Below are positions 20,984-29,721 of a stretch of 64,000 bases of DNA, one piece after another. The translations under genes and the position numbers were made by a program. Below the pieces are notes generated by a model. The model saw nothing but the letters and a program-made list of their open reading frames with translations, was not told the origin of the DNA and made no database searches. This DNA comes from Oxalobacter formigenes (GTDB lineage: Bacteria > Pseudomonadota > Gammaproteobacteria > Burkholderiales > Burkholderiaceae_D), in NCBI RefSeq assembly GCF_002127965.1, contig NZ_CP018787.1, positions 992,001 to 1,056,000 on the forward strand, in the 5' to 3' direction. Every line of letters begins with the position of its first letter. The stretch's first letter is position 1.

Positions 20984-21784
20984 ATGGATTCGAGTGTCAC
21001 GAAAAATGCAGGCCGTTTTACCGGTTTTGCCGATGTGTACGATCAGGCCAGACCGGCCATGCCGTTTTATCCCGTTAAAATCATCCGGACTTATCTGGGA
21101 CGAAAACCGCAACAGGTTGTTGATCTGGGCTGTGGGACAGGTTTGTCTTCGCTGGTCTGGAAAGGGCAGTGCGAAAAGTTGACCGGAATCGAGCCGAGCG
21201 ACGATATGCTTGCGGTTGCGAAATTGAAAGAAACGGAAGGTATCTCTTTCAAAAAAGGTTTTTCAGGGGCGACCGGGCTGGAAAACGCTTCAGTGGATGC
21301 CGTTGTCTGTTCCCAGTCTTTCCACTGGATGGAACCGGAATCGACACTGGCTGAAGTCAATCGTATTCTGAAGCCGGGCGGTGTTTTTGCGACTGTCGAT
21401 TGTGACTGGCCTCCGGTTTGTCACTGGCAGGCAGAAAAAGCCTACACAGAACTTTTCAGAAAAGTGCTTGAGATCGAGGAAACGAACCTGGATGTCAAAA
21501 ATTCATTTGTGCGCTGGAACAAGGAAGGGCATCTGGCCAATATCCGCCGAAGCGGGGTTTTCACTTATGCCCGGGAAATCGTCTTTTCCAATACGGAAAA
21601 ATGTACTTCAGAACGCCTTGCAGAGCTTGCCAAAAGTCAGGGTGGCCTGCAGACGATTCTGAAAAAGGCGCCGGAAATGATTGAAAAAGATCTTGTGGTG
21701 TTTGAAAAAGCCGTTTCCGCCACGTTCGGTCAGGATGAATTCGACATCGATTTCGGCTATCGGATGAGGATCGGCGTCAAATAA
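20984..21784 (+). CDS. Class I SAM-dependent methyltransferase
   Basis: A 266-residue methyltransferase of the UbiE/BioC-like type 11 group. Motif I is VVDLGCGTGLSS near residue 46, followed by TGIEPSDDML (acidic loop), FHWMEP and the post-motif ILKPGGVFATVD. The ATG at 20984 follows AGAGG at good spacing; in-frame codons reaching back to 20846 overlap nrdJ and the terminator and are not part of the gene. The substrate is unknown: FHWM-containing members of this group act on small molecules such as trans-aconitate or quinone and biotin precursors. It is a single-gene unit with its own terminator. Confidence 0.82.
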   Translation: MDSSVTKNAGRFTGFADVYDQARPAMPFYPVKIIRTYLGRKPQQVVDLGCGTGLSSLVWKGQCEKLTGIEPSDDMLAVAKLKETEGISFKKGFSGATGLENASVDAVVCSQSFHWMEPESTLAEVNRILKPGGVFATVDCDWPPVCHWQAEKAYTELFRKVLEIEETNLDVKNSFVRWNKEGHLANIRRSGVFTYAREIVFSNTEKCTSERLAELAKSQGGLQTILKKAPEMIEKDLVVFEKAVSATFGQDEFDIDFGYRMRIGVK

Positions 21785-21806
21785 AGGTTTTCAGGTGCGA
21801 CGCTCA

Positions 21807-21842
21807 TTGCCTGCCGACAGGTTTTTTCGGCAGGCAATTTTT
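21807..21842 (+). terminator. Intrinsic terminator after the methyltransferase gene
   Basis: TTGCCTGCCGA pairs with TCGGCAGGCAA around a loop of nine bases, followed by five T. It starts 23 bases after the stop. Confidence 0.85.
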
Positions 21843-22074
21843 ATCCGTGTCCATTTCATGCCGAAAAATCAAAAGGGAAACTGGCCGGATGTTTCTCAAA
21901 ATTCACCGGATTGAATTTGTTTTGCCTCAATCGGCATGAGCAGGATTGATATTAAGATTTTCAGACGGTGGATATTCGTTTTTCCGTTCTTTATAAATTG
22001 ACATCGGTTTTTTGTCGATTTTGCTCCTCCGTTTTTCTCCTTTTTGCATCCAGAATATTTTGTGTGAGACAAGC

Positions 22075-22650
22075 ATGTTATCGAATACGTATATCCGGAT
22101 TGTCTGTGCCAATGAAAATAACCGGATCAGAAAATTGCTTGAACGCCTTTGTGGCGAAAAGGACAAAACGGCTGTTATGGATGAGGCGGCCACTTTGTAT
22201 TCACTGGTCGAAAAAATCGAACAGGAACGCAGGACAAGGCGTTTTGACAAATTCATTTTGCCTTTTATAAAAGCGGATGATCCCGGAACAGGCATCCTGG
22301 AAAAGATGGAAGAACTCAGGAAAGACATTTCAGTTTGTGTTGTTTTGCTTCAATCTGTCCTGAAAGAAGCCATCGATAATGGAACCATCGACAGGCAGGT
22401 TTTTGCGCCGGAGATCCAGAGATATTGCGATCTGAACAACAAACTGCTGGATTATGAAGAAAGCAGATTGGGCGTGTCCGGCAGGGGTGGTGTTGCGGAA
22501 GACGACTGGTTTGCACTGGCCGAGAGTTTTATTAAAGAAGACAAAGAACTCTTCAATGATAAGTACTTGAATGAAAAAGAGGTATTGGATATTATTCCGG
22601 AAAGCCCTGTCTGGCGGTCAGCTGACGCAAAAACGGAATACAGGGTATAA
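22075..22650 (+). CDS. Hypothetical protein, no family recognised
   Basis: A 191-residue soluble, charged protein that I do not recognise. It lacks a signal peptide or membrane segment. It begins MLSNTYIRIVCANENNRIRK and is predicted largely helical, with dense Glu, Lys and Asp and an abundance of Leu and Ile at heptad-like spacing around residues 60-115. In-frame codons extend upstream to 22012, but the ATG at 22075 is the most natural start; its ribosome binding site (GAG) is weak. Its stop codon TAA (22648-22650) sits inside the -10 box of the promoter for the RNA that follows. A terminator from the previous gene isolates it. Confidence 0.6.
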   Translation: MLSNTYIRIVCANENNRIRKLLERLCGEKDKTAVMDEAATLYSLVEKIEQERRTRRFDKFILPFIKADDPGTGILEKMEELRKDISVCVVLLQSVLKEAIDNGTIDRQVFAPEIQRYCDLNNKLLDYEESRLGVSGRGGVAEDDWFALAESFIKEDKELFNDKYLNEKEVLDIIPESPVWRSADAKTEYRV

Positions 22651-22651
22651 T
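22622..22651 (+). promoter_or_regulatory. Strong sigma-70 promoter overlapping a stop codon
   Basis: CTGACG at 22622-22627, an 18-base spacer and a perfect TATAAT at 22646-22651. The TAA stop of the upstream gene is embedded in the -10 hexamer. Transcription should begin near 22655-22659, at the start of the structured RNA. Confidence 0.7.
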
Positions 22652-22654
22652 ACT

Positions 22655-22810
22655 AGATCTGCCATTCGGATTGTTTACCCAATAATTCGAACCTGTTCTC
22701 AGGATGGAGCAGAATAGTTGCGTGCGGGAATAGCTTCACGTGATTGTGGAATGGCCACACTGGTTTACCTTAATCGGGCAATAACCGGATCGGGTGGTTC
22801 CCATTATCTC
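22655..22810 (+). ncRNA. ssrS: Probable 6S RNA
   Basis: About 155 bases between a strong promoter and a small ORF, with no reading frame. The ends pair: AGAT with ATCT, then GCCATTCGG with TCGGGTGGT (G-U pairs allowed), giving the long closing stem expected of 6S RNA. The centre contains GAACCTGTTCTCAGGATGG and TTGCGTGCGGGAA, which resemble my recollection of betaproteobacterial 6S RNAs, but I could not align it. 6S RNA binds RNA polymerase-sigma70 holoenzyme and represses transcription in stationary phase. The usual neighbours zapA and the ygfA gene are absent, which lowers confidence. Ends are approximate. Confidence 0.55.
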
Positions 22811-22836
22811 AAAAAGATTTTACAGAAAGGTTCGTT

Positions 22837-23046
22837 ATGAAAAAATCAATGTCCAGGGCACATGCCGATCATTTGAAAAGATGCTATATGAGCATGGGCC
22901 TCGATCATGAAATTATGCTTGGCGTGCAAAGTCAAAGAGCGCAAGCTTACGATTTGCTTGCCAATATCCATACACAGGTAACGGCACAGGATACTCCTGC
23001 AAATGACTGCTGCAAACTGTACCATTGCAGTTGCGCCAATTCCTGA
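22837..23046 (+). CDS. Small hypothetical protein with cysteine-rich C-terminus
   Basis: A 69-residue ORF with a good ribosome binding site (GAAAGG, seven bases before the ATG). The N-terminal two thirds are helical and basic (MKKSMSRAHADHLKRC). The C-terminus carries CCKLYHCSC, five cysteines or cysteine-like metal ligands with a histidine, which could bind metal or form disulfides. No signal peptide is visible. It lies just downstream of the probable 6S RNA and could be translated from a longer transcript started at the same promoter. I do not recognise the family. Confidence 0.55.
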   Translation: MKKSMSRAHADHLKRCYMSMGLDHEIMLGVQSQRAQAYDLLANIHTQVTAQDTPANDCCKLYHCSCANS

Positions 23047-23348
23047 ACATTTCCTGATATTGTTGCCGGTTGACTGATTCGGTCACAGGCATATCTGACT
23101 ACTGTCCCCGATGGATTGTTATGCCAGATTGGTTTTTATGCATCGAAGGCATAAAATCTGTCGTGGTTCCCAGTAGTATTTCCCTTTCTCCGTTTTCCAT
23201 CATCGTCGTTTACAGGCATTTTTGTCGGCCTGAATACGTCATAAATCCGATTTTAGAAAAAAATCTTTATTTTTTTTTACAAGAAAAAGCTAATTTTCCC
23301 CACGTCTTGATATCATGTCTTTTTTTATGAAACCGGATTCCTGGGTTT
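23047..23348. other. Intergenic region upstream of the DUF349 gene
   Basis: About 300 bases with no supported gene. The rightmost 80 bases are AT-rich and presumably carry the promoter of the following gene, but no clear -35/-10 pair stands out. A TTG-initiated frame across it has no ribosome binding site or conserved look. Confidence 0.5.
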
Positions 23349-25940
23349 ATGCTGAATTTTCTATTAAATTGTTTCCGTAAAAAGCGTCAGAAAGCCATCC
23401 CGCAGCCTGCTGTCCGGAAAGAGCCATCTGAATCGCAGCTTGCCAAAAAGGAGGCTTTGCAGCAGGCGGAACAATTGTCAGGCGACGATTTGCTGATTGC
23501 GGATTTTGTCCTGCAATGCAAGTTTGCCGATGCACGCTTCATTGCGGCACGTAAAATTCAGTCCAGAGATGCGCTGGAAAAAGTCAGGGCCGCTGTCGTC
23601 AAGACAGATCGCCGTGTTTACCGCCTCGTGCAAACCCGTTTGAATGAACTGGCTTTTTCCGACAAATTTTTTGCCGATGTCGGGACTTGTATTGAAAAAG
23701 CGGCCCATCTGGTACAGGAGCCGGGACTGACCCCCAATCTTGTCGCAGAACTGGATCGCGAGTGGAAAATGATCACGTCGGTTGACAACGGTCTTTTGTC
23801 TTCCGAATTGCTGGCCCAGTTCAATTCCCTTCATTCACAGCTGACTTCCAGACTGGCTCTTCAGGTGGATTTGCAACTGGAATTGAAGGCGGCAGATGGC
23901 CGGCTTTCGGAAATCGGAACCGACAGCAATCTGACGCCCGACGAGCGGTCAACGGTACTGGAAGAAATCGGCGCCAGAATAAACGGCTGGAAACAGTCGC
24001 CAGAATGGCTTTCCCTGCCACGTCAGGCTTTTGCCGCCCTTGAAACGAAGCTGGATACCTTAAAACAGCAGTCCGACCTTTATGCACAGGAATTTCAGTC
24101 TGTGGCGGAACGTATTGATTGGCTGGAAAAATGGGAGCAGCTCGATTCGGCGGAATTGAAAAAAGCTGAACTTGAAAAAATCTGGCAGGAGTTGCCGAAA
24201 TTGGGCAATGCCGAAAAGCGTTCCGAACTGGACGAGCGTTATCAGAATGTTCTGTGCCGGGCTATTGTCGAGGTTGCCGATATCGCCCCATTACAGCCCA
24301 AACTGGAATTGCCGGACAATGAAGCCCTGAAATATTTCGATGAGCACTTCAAGGCCATGCAACAGGCCGTTGAAGCCGGTCTGGCACAGGAAGCGTTTAC
24401 TCATGAAGAAGCATTGAGCCGCCTTGATCTCGACAAGCTGGATTTGTCCGCTGAACAGCGGGACCAATTGACCGAATCGAGAAGTGAGATCCGTCGCCTG
24501 AAAGGCTGGGCGAAATGGGGTGGTCAACAGTCCCGTGAAAAACTCATTCGCTTTGTCGAATCCTTGCCTGAACAGGATTTGTCGATTGACGAGCTGTCAT
24601 CTGCCATCGTGAATGCGCGTGAACAGTGGAAGTCGCTGGCTGCCGTATCGGGCACTGCCGCCAGGGCACAGTGGATCGAGTTCGATACCTTGTGCAACCG
24701 TGCCTATGAACCTGTTCTGGAACATGCGAAAGAGCAGGCTCTTGAACGTCAGGAAAACGTTTTGAAGGCCGAAGCCATTATCGACAATGCCAGAGCGTTT
24801 ATCAACAGCCTTGACCCGGTGTTTTTCGATGCGGATAACAAAGACAAGGACTGGAAAACGATCATCAATTTTTATCGCCAGATTTCCCAGGTGTGGCGAC
24901 AGATCGGCATGGTTGGCAAGGCAGAAAAGAAAAGGCTGGACGACGCTTTTTCAACAGCACTGCAACCGGTAAGGGATGCGCTTTACCAACAGTCGCAACT
25001 CGAAATCGAAATGAGGGAGCAGCTGATCGAGGAAGTGCGTGGAATCGATCCTGATAGCAGGGATTCCGGAAAACTGTTGAAGGCCATTCAGCAAAAATGG
25101 CAGACAGCGGCCAAAAATTTCCCACTGGACAACCGGGAAGACAAAAAGCTCTGGTCCCGTTTTCGCGAAGTGTGTGAAAATCTGCACGACAGGCGCATGG
25201 AAAAGAACAAGGCAGCTGATAGTGAAAGACTGGAACATCTTCAGCAGAAAGAAGCTGTTTGCACAGAACTGGAATCTGTCGGGATGACAGATGCAGGCAG
25301 TATGGAACAACGGTTAAGCCAGCTTTTGAAACAATGGGCAGACATCGGCAATGTTCCAAGAGAGTCCGAAGCGGAACTTCAAAAAAGGCTGGATATGGCT
25401 GTTTCTGCCATCAGGGATAAAATTGTGCAGTTGAAAGCGGAAAAAATGCAATCTGCATTGAAATCGCTCCCTGAAAAGCTCAGGCTTTGCTCGGAAGTCG
25501 AAAGCCGGATGGCGGCAGTTTGCCAGAATCCAGACGATGTCTCTCTGGATATGTCCGACGACGAAAAATACGATATGGCATGGAAGACTTTGCCTCCATT
25601 GCCGGACAAGCTGGAAAACGTTATATCCCATCGATTTTATAATGGCTTGAAAGCGATGGCGGGCCTCAATATGGGCTATGGAAAGCGTCTGGCTGACAAT
25701 GTATTGTCCCTGAAAGAGAATATCCTTCGTTGCGAGATCGTTTATGGGCTCGACAGTCCCGATGAACTGATGCAGGAACGGATGCAGATGCAGGTGAAAG
25801 TCTTGCAGGATTCGCTCGGAGGCGATCATCTTCAGAGTGAAGAGGTCATGAAACAGCTTCTGGAATTGCCGGCACTGATGGATGACACCGATATTCAGAG
25901 AATAAGCAATCTGATCATTGAATTGAAAAAACCCGGTTAA
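23349..25940 (+). CDS. DUF349 domain-containing coiled-coil protein
   Basis: An 863-residue, highly charged, helical protein with repeated Trp-containing helices typical of DUF349 repeats, for example WKTIINFYRQISQVWRQIG and KLWSRFREVCENLHDRR in the C-terminal half and weaker copies (WQELPKLGNAEKR) before it. The N-terminus has a basic segment (RKKRQK) and then an alanine and glutamine rich stretch with no signal peptide. The family is common in Burkholderiales and its function is unknown to me; a cytoplasmic scaffold is possible. The stop codon is inside the loop of its own terminator hairpin. It is convergent with hslO, 31 bases away. Confidence 0.8.
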   Translation: MLNFLLNCFRKKRQKAIPQPAVRKEPSESQLAKKEALQQAEQLSGDDLLIADFVLQCKFADARFIAARKIQSRDALEKVRAAVVKTDRRVYRLVQTRLNELAFSDKFFADVGTCIEKAAHLVQEPGLTPNLVAELDREWKMITSVDNGLLSSELLAQFNSLHSQLTSRLALQVDLQLELKAADGRLSEIGTDSNLTPDERSTVLEEIGARINGWKQSPEWLSLPRQAFAALETKLDTLKQQSDLYAQEFQSVAERIDWLEKWEQLDSAELKKAELEKIWQELPKLGNAEKRSELDERYQNVLCRAIVEVADIAPLQPKLELPDNEALKYFDEHFKAMQQAVEAGLAQEAFTHEEALSRLDLDKLDLSAEQRDQLTESRSEIRRLKGWAKWGGQQSREKLIRFVESLPEQDLSIDELSSAIVNAREQWKSLAAVSGTAARAQWIEFDTLCNRAYEPVLEHAKEQALERQENVLKAEAIIDNARAFINSLDPVFFDADNKDKDWKTIINFYRQISQVWRQIGMVGKAEKKRLDDAFSTALQPVRDALYQQSQLEIEMREQLIEEVRGIDPDSRDSGKLLKAIQQKWQTAAKNFPLDNREDKKLWSRFREVCENLHDRRMEKNKAADSERLEHLQQKEAVCTELESVGMTDAGSMEQRLSQLLKQWADIGNVPRESEAELQKRLDMAVSAIRDKIVQLKAEKMQSALKSLPEKLRLCSEVESRMAAVCQNPDDVSLDMSDDEKYDMAWKTLPPLPDKLENVISHRFYNGLKAMAGLNMGYGKRLADNVLSLKENILRCEIVYGLDSPDELMQERMQMQVKVLQDSLGGDHLQSEEVMKQLLELPALMDDTDIQRISNLIIELKKPG

Positions 25941-25952
25941 ACCGGGTTTTTT
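25926..25952 (+). terminator. Intrinsic terminator overlapping the DUF349 stop codon
   Basis: AAAAACCCGG, loop TTAAA, CCGGGTTTTTT. The TAA stop (25938-25940) is in the loop. The symmetric A and T runs allow it to stop transcription of convergent hslO as well. Confidence 0.88.
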
Positions 25953-25971
25953 ATATGTCTTTCCGAATGGT

Positions 25972-26895
25972 TCAGTGAATCGTATTGCCTGTGCTGTCGT
26001 TCGGTTCAGGGGAGAAGATCCGGGCGCAATCGTCCTTGTTGAACGGGTACGACTGTCCGCAAAAATCGCAATCGATCGATAAATCCCCCTGTTCGGCGAG
26101 CGCGTCATTGACTTCCTTTTCGCCCAGCATTTTGAGCATATGGGCGACTTTGTCGCGGCTGCAGGTACACTGGAATACAGGGGTCAGCGGATCGAACATG
26201 TAAACGTCCTCATCCCAGAAAAGTCGGTGTCTCAATGTATCGACGTCAGTTTCCAGCATTTCCTTCGGTTTCAGGGTAGAAGCCAGTGCGGCAAGGTGTT
26301 GCCATGCGTTTTCTTCTTCTTCATTTTTCTCGCTGAGACCGTCCGCACCGGTTTGGGATGGCATCTTCTGCAAAAGCAGGCCCCGGATGACGTCCTTGTC
26401 GGCAGCCAGCTGGATACGGGTGTCCAGCTGTTCGGATTGCTTCATGTAATTTTCAATGACGTGTGAAATGGTATCGCCTTCCAGCGAGACAATGCCCTGA
26501 TACGGCTGTTGGCCCGGAACCTTGTCATGCGGGTCGAGAGTGATGACGAAACGGCCTCTGCCATGTGCGTTGATCAGGTCAGTAAAGCTGGCCTCGTCGC
26601 TGATGACAGCTTCCGAATCCAGCTTTGCCGTTGCACGGATATGCAGGGCGGAATCGCACTCGACAACAAGAAGGCGGACGGGACCATCTCCCTGAATCTG
26701 AAGGATGAGGGCGCCGTTGAATTTGATGTTGCCGCACAACAGGGCGGCTGCACCAATCATTTCGCCCAAGAGCCTCGTGACGGATGACGGGTAATGGTGG
26801 TTTGACTGTATCTGTGACCAGGCTTTCCCGATTTCAACGAATTCACCCCTTACGGCGGCCTGCTGGAAAAGAAATTTCTGAAGTTGGTCTGTCAT
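25972..26895 (-). CDS. hslO: Redox-regulated chaperone Hsp33
   Basis: A 307-residue Hsp33. The N-terminal substrate-binding domain begins MTDQLQKFLFQQAAVRGEFV. The C-terminal redox switch has the four zinc-binding cysteines as CTCSRDKV and, about 33 residues later, CDFCGQSYPF. In the reduced state zinc keeps the chaperone inactive; oxidation with unfolding releases zinc and activates holdase function in the cytoplasm. A loop of acidic residues (EKNEEEE) is inserted near residue 195. It is the second gene of a minus-strand unit with the gamma-carbonic anhydrase upstream (64-base gap). Confidence 0.95.
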   Translation of the reverse strand: MTDQLQKFLFQQAAVRGEFVEIGKAWSQIQSNHHYPSSVTRLLGEMIGAAALLCGNIKFNGALILQIQGDGPVRLLVVECDSALHIRATAKLDSEAVISDEASFTDLINAHGRGRFVITLDPHDKVPGQQPYQGIVSLEGDTISHVIENYMKQSEQLDTRIQLAADKDVIRGLLLQKMPSQTGADGLSEKNEEEENAWQHLAALASTLKPKEMLETDVDTLRHRLFWDEDVYMFDPLTPVFQCTCSRDKVAHMLKMLGEKEVNDALAEQGDLSIDCDFCGQSYPFNKDDCARIFSPEPNDSTGNTIH

Positions 26896-26959
26896 GCTGA
26901 AGGTTCCGTTTTGAAAGTGCGGATTTTACCGCGGGACTGATGGATAGGGTAAAAAGTCT

Positions 26960-27529
26960 TTACTTGTCTGAAGTTTCATCAAGGTTTTGCATGAGTGCCT
27001 CCTCATGTTCGACTTTTTCCAGCTTGTCGAGAAAGCGCTGTTTGTTCCAGACGTAATGATCGGCTGCCCGGGGCATTTTTGCGGCCACTTTTTCGTCCAT
27101 TGTTCTGATGGCCCGTGCGGGAGCGCCCATCAATACCTTGTTCGGCTCGAACGTCTTGTTTTCCGTTACGAGCGATCCGGCACCGACCAGACAGTTTTCC
27201 GGTATGACCGAACCGTTCATGACCGTTGCACGAATGCCGATCATCGTACCGTCCATGACGGTACAGCCATGCAACATGGCCAGGTGTCCGACGGTAACGT
27301 TTTTTCCCAATGTGAGAGGTCGGCCAGGGTCTGCATGCAGGACAGCACCATCCTGAATGTTGGTGTTTTCACCGATGACAATCCGGTCGTTGTCGCCCCG
27401 GATAGTCACGTTATACCAGACGGAGGCATGAGCTTTAATGATGACGTTGCCGATAATGGTGGCGTTTTCTGCAATGAAAGCAGTCGGATGAATTTGCGGC
27501 GTATGCTCGCCCAGTCGATAAATGGCCAT
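26960..27529 (-). CDS. Gamma-carbonic anhydrase family protein
   Basis: A 189-residue left-handed beta-helix protein of hexapeptide repeats (for example IGNVIIKAHASV, IGENTNIQDGAV). The three histidines that bind the metal across the trimer interface are His65, His82 and His87 (LHADPG, GHLAMLHGC). It resembles YrdA/PaaY-type proteins; members may hydrate CO2 or act on thioesters, and activity cannot be inferred from sequence. After about residue 160 a charged helix closes the protein. It begins with the ATG at 27529 and is followed by hslO. Confidence 0.88.
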   Translation of the reverse strand: MAIYRLGEHTPQIHPTAFIAENATIIGNVIIKAHASVWYNVTIRGDNDRIVIGENTNIQDGAVLHADPGRPLTLGKNVTVGHLAMLHGCTVMDGTMIGIRATVMNGSVIPENCLVGAGSLVTENKTFEPNKVLMGAPARAIRTMDEKVAAKMPRAADHYVWNKQRFLDKLEKVEHEEALMQNLDETSDK

Positions 27530-27740
27530 AGGAAAGTGTATTCGGAATCGTGAATCAGTTTGAAGCGCTTATTGTACCTTTCCTCGTGGCGGAGTCATCA
27601 GACTGAAATAAAAATTCAGTATGCTGGCTGGATAAAAAAATTATTTTTAAAAATTTCAATTTTTTTAATAGTAGCTATTTTCAATCATGATGGCTTGATT
27701 ATAATGATTCGTTTTCACTCTCGATGAATTGAATCTGCCA

Positions 27741-28610
27741 ATGAAAGCGTCGCGTACCGAATTTGTGAACCTGAACAATATGCGTTTATGCATGCGTCAC
27801 TGGGGTGACGAAGATGCGCCGAAACTGTTTATGGTTCATGGCTGGATGGATATTTCCGCTTCTTTCCAGTTTATCGTGGATGCCATGAAGCGCGACTGGC
27901 ATGTCATCGCTCCCGATTTGAGAGGGTTCGGACAATCAGAGTGGGCTGTCGGTGGGTATTGGTTCCCCGATTATCTGGCCGATCTGGAAGCGATGCTGAA
28001 TCACTATTCACCGGACGAGCCAGTTCGTCTTTTGGGACACAGTCTGGGTGGCAATATCACCAGCGTTTATTCCGGCGTGCGGCCATCCCGGGTGGCGCAA
28101 CTGATCAGTCTTGAAGGGTACGGGATCGTTGAAAACCGGCCAGAAATGGCGCCTGAACGGCTCGAAAGGTGGCTTGATGCCAGAAAATATCCGGAACGCC
28201 TTCGATCTTATCGCGACAGGGAAGCGGTTGCCGACCGCCTTCAGCAAAACAACTCACGTCTCACACGGGAACGTGCCAGATTTTTGGCCGATTACTGGTC
28301 AGAGGAGAACGACAAGGGGGAACGGGTGATCATGGCTGATCCAAAACATAAATCCCTGCCGGTACTCTCCCGTCTGGATGAAATCCTTGCGTGCTGGAGC
28401 CGGATCGAGGCGAGGGTGCTGTTTGTGGAAGGCAAACATTCCCTTCTGGGTATCCGTATGAAGGATCAGGAGAAGGCACAGGAAGAAATCAGGCGTCGTG
28501 CCGCCTATATCAAGGACGTGCGTATCGCTCTGGTGGACGATGCCGGTCACATGCTCCAGCACGACCAGCCGGAAGTCGTGGCCGGATTGATTGACGGGTT
28601 TCTGGTTTAA
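27741..28610 (+). CDS. Alpha/beta hydrolase
   Basis: A 289-residue alpha/beta-fold hydrolase. The oxyanion-hole motif HGWMD lies at residues 33-37, the nucleophile elbow is GHSLGG with Ser101, and the catalytic histidine is in DDAGHMLQHDQP near residue 270. The APDLRGFGQSEW motif is also typical. The substrate is unknown; relatives include epoxide hydrolases, lipases and dehalogenases. The ATG at 27741 was preferred to the in-frame TTG at 27729. A perfect TATAAT lies at 27700-27705, about 35 bases upstream, in an AT-rich region, with no good -35 box. Confidence 0.85.
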   Translation: MKASRTEFVNLNNMRLCMRHWGDEDAPKLFMVHGWMDISASFQFIVDAMKRDWHVIAPDLRGFGQSEWAVGGYWFPDYLADLEAMLNHYSPDEPVRLLGHSLGGNITSVYSGVRPSRVAQLISLEGYGIVENRPEMAPERLERWLDARKYPERLRSYRDREAVADRLQQNNSRLTRERARFLADYWSEENDKGERVIMADPKHKSLPVLSRLDEILACWSRIEARVLFVEGKHSLLGIRMKDQEKAQEEIRRRAAYIKDVRIALVDDAGHMLQHDQPEVVAGLIDGFLV

Positions 28611-28686
28611 GCGGAGTGCCTCTCACGATGCAAGCTTTGACCAATCGTCGTAAAATATCTCTTTATAAATCCAGGTTATATTTATT

Positions 28687-29520
28687 ATGCTGAATATCGA
28701 TCTTCATTCTCACTCCCGGGTATCGGATGGGGTTTTGTCGCCAACCGAACTGGTCGGGCGTGCCCAGGCCAACGGGGTCAAGGTTCTGGCCCTGACTGAC
28801 CATGATGAGGTGGGGGGGATTACAGAAGCGAAAAAGGCGGCAGCGAAACATGGAATCCGGCTGGTTTCCGGTGTTGAAATTTCGATAACCTGGGCTGGAA
28901 CCTCGATTCATATCGTTGGCCTGAATGTCGATGAAAACGATCCTGTCCTTATCGAAAATCTGCGCAGAAACCGGTCAGGCCGTATCGAACGGGCACAGCG
29001 TATGGGAGAAAGGCTGGCAGAGCTGGGGGTTGCAGGAGCGTATGAAGGCGCCCTCAAATACGTGACGAATCCGAGCCTGATTTCAAGAAAGCATTTTGCC
29101 CGTTTTCTGGTGGAAAGCGGTGTCTGTTCCAATATCCCCAATGCGTTCGACCGTTTTCTTGGAGACGGAGCCCCTGCCTATATCCGGCACCAGTGGGCGA
29201 CGCTGACTGAATCGATGGAATGGATTCTGAATTCAGGTGGTACGGCGATTGTGGCGCATCCCGGCCGTTATCCCCTGAAAGATGTGGCGCTTTACGCATT
29301 TCTGGATGAGTTCAAACAGCTGGGGGGGACAGGTATTGAGGCGGTGACCGGAAGCCACAGCCCTGACCAGTACCTTGAATTTGCGCGTTTGGCCAAACGT
29401 TACGGACTGCTGGTTTCCGCCGGATCGGATTTTCATGCGCCGGGTGAATCGCCCGTGGATGTCGGTTGTTTGCCCGATTTCCCGTGTCCGGTTGAACCTG
29501 TCTGGAAAGACTGGAAATAG
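28687..29520 (+). CDS. rnm: RNase AM (PHP-domain 5'-3' exoribonuclease)
   Basis: A 277-residue PHP-fold phosphoesterase of the TrpH/YciV group. Metal ligands are visible in DLHSHSRVSDG near the N-terminus, ALTDHDEV, SGVEIS, AHPGRYPL and SAGSDFHAPG near the C-terminus. In E. coli the orthologue (rnm, formerly yciV) is a 5'-3' exoribonuclease that trims the 5' ends of ribosomal RNAs and acts on short RNAs and nucleotides. The neighbourhood rnm...yciO...trpS resembles the order in related bacteria and supports the call. Starts at the ATG at 28687. Confidence 0.88.
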   Translation: MLNIDLHSHSRVSDGVLSPTELVGRAQANGVKVLALTDHDEVGGITEAKKAAAKHGIRLVSGVEISITWAGTSIHIVGLNVDENDPVLIENLRRNRSGRIERAQRMGERLAELGVAGAYEGALKYVTNPSLISRKHFARFLVESGVCSNIPNAFDRFLGDGAPAYIRHQWATLTESMEWILNSGGTAIVAHPGRYPLKDVALYAFLDEFKQLGGTGIEAVTGSHSPDQYLEFARLAKRYGLLVSAGSDFHAPGESPVDVGCLPDFPCPVEPVWKDWK

Positions 29521-29721
29521 GTTTTCCGGATTCAGTTACGGTTTGAAACGATAAAAAGGCTGCACGAACCCGTTTTTGCCGTTATATTTCACCATCTTGT
29601 GAAAAATATTAATTGAAGAGCCCTTTTTCGGTGTCAAGATTCACTGAAATGTCTTGAATTTTCCGTAAGCGGACTTATGTACTGTTTTCCTGTAAAAATC
29701 ATTCAATAGCGGAATCAACTC

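Noticed and set aside
23070-23330. An 86-codon plus-strand frame beginning with TTG before the DUF349 gene
   Set aside because: No ribosome binding site, hydrophobic low-complexity translation and no conserved look.
29640-29680. A sigma-32 heat-shock promoter for htpX, with a similar one before ftsH
   Set aside because: CTTGAA with a partial -10 is present before htpX and a weaker match before ftsH, but the -10 boxes depart too far from CCCCAT to claim.
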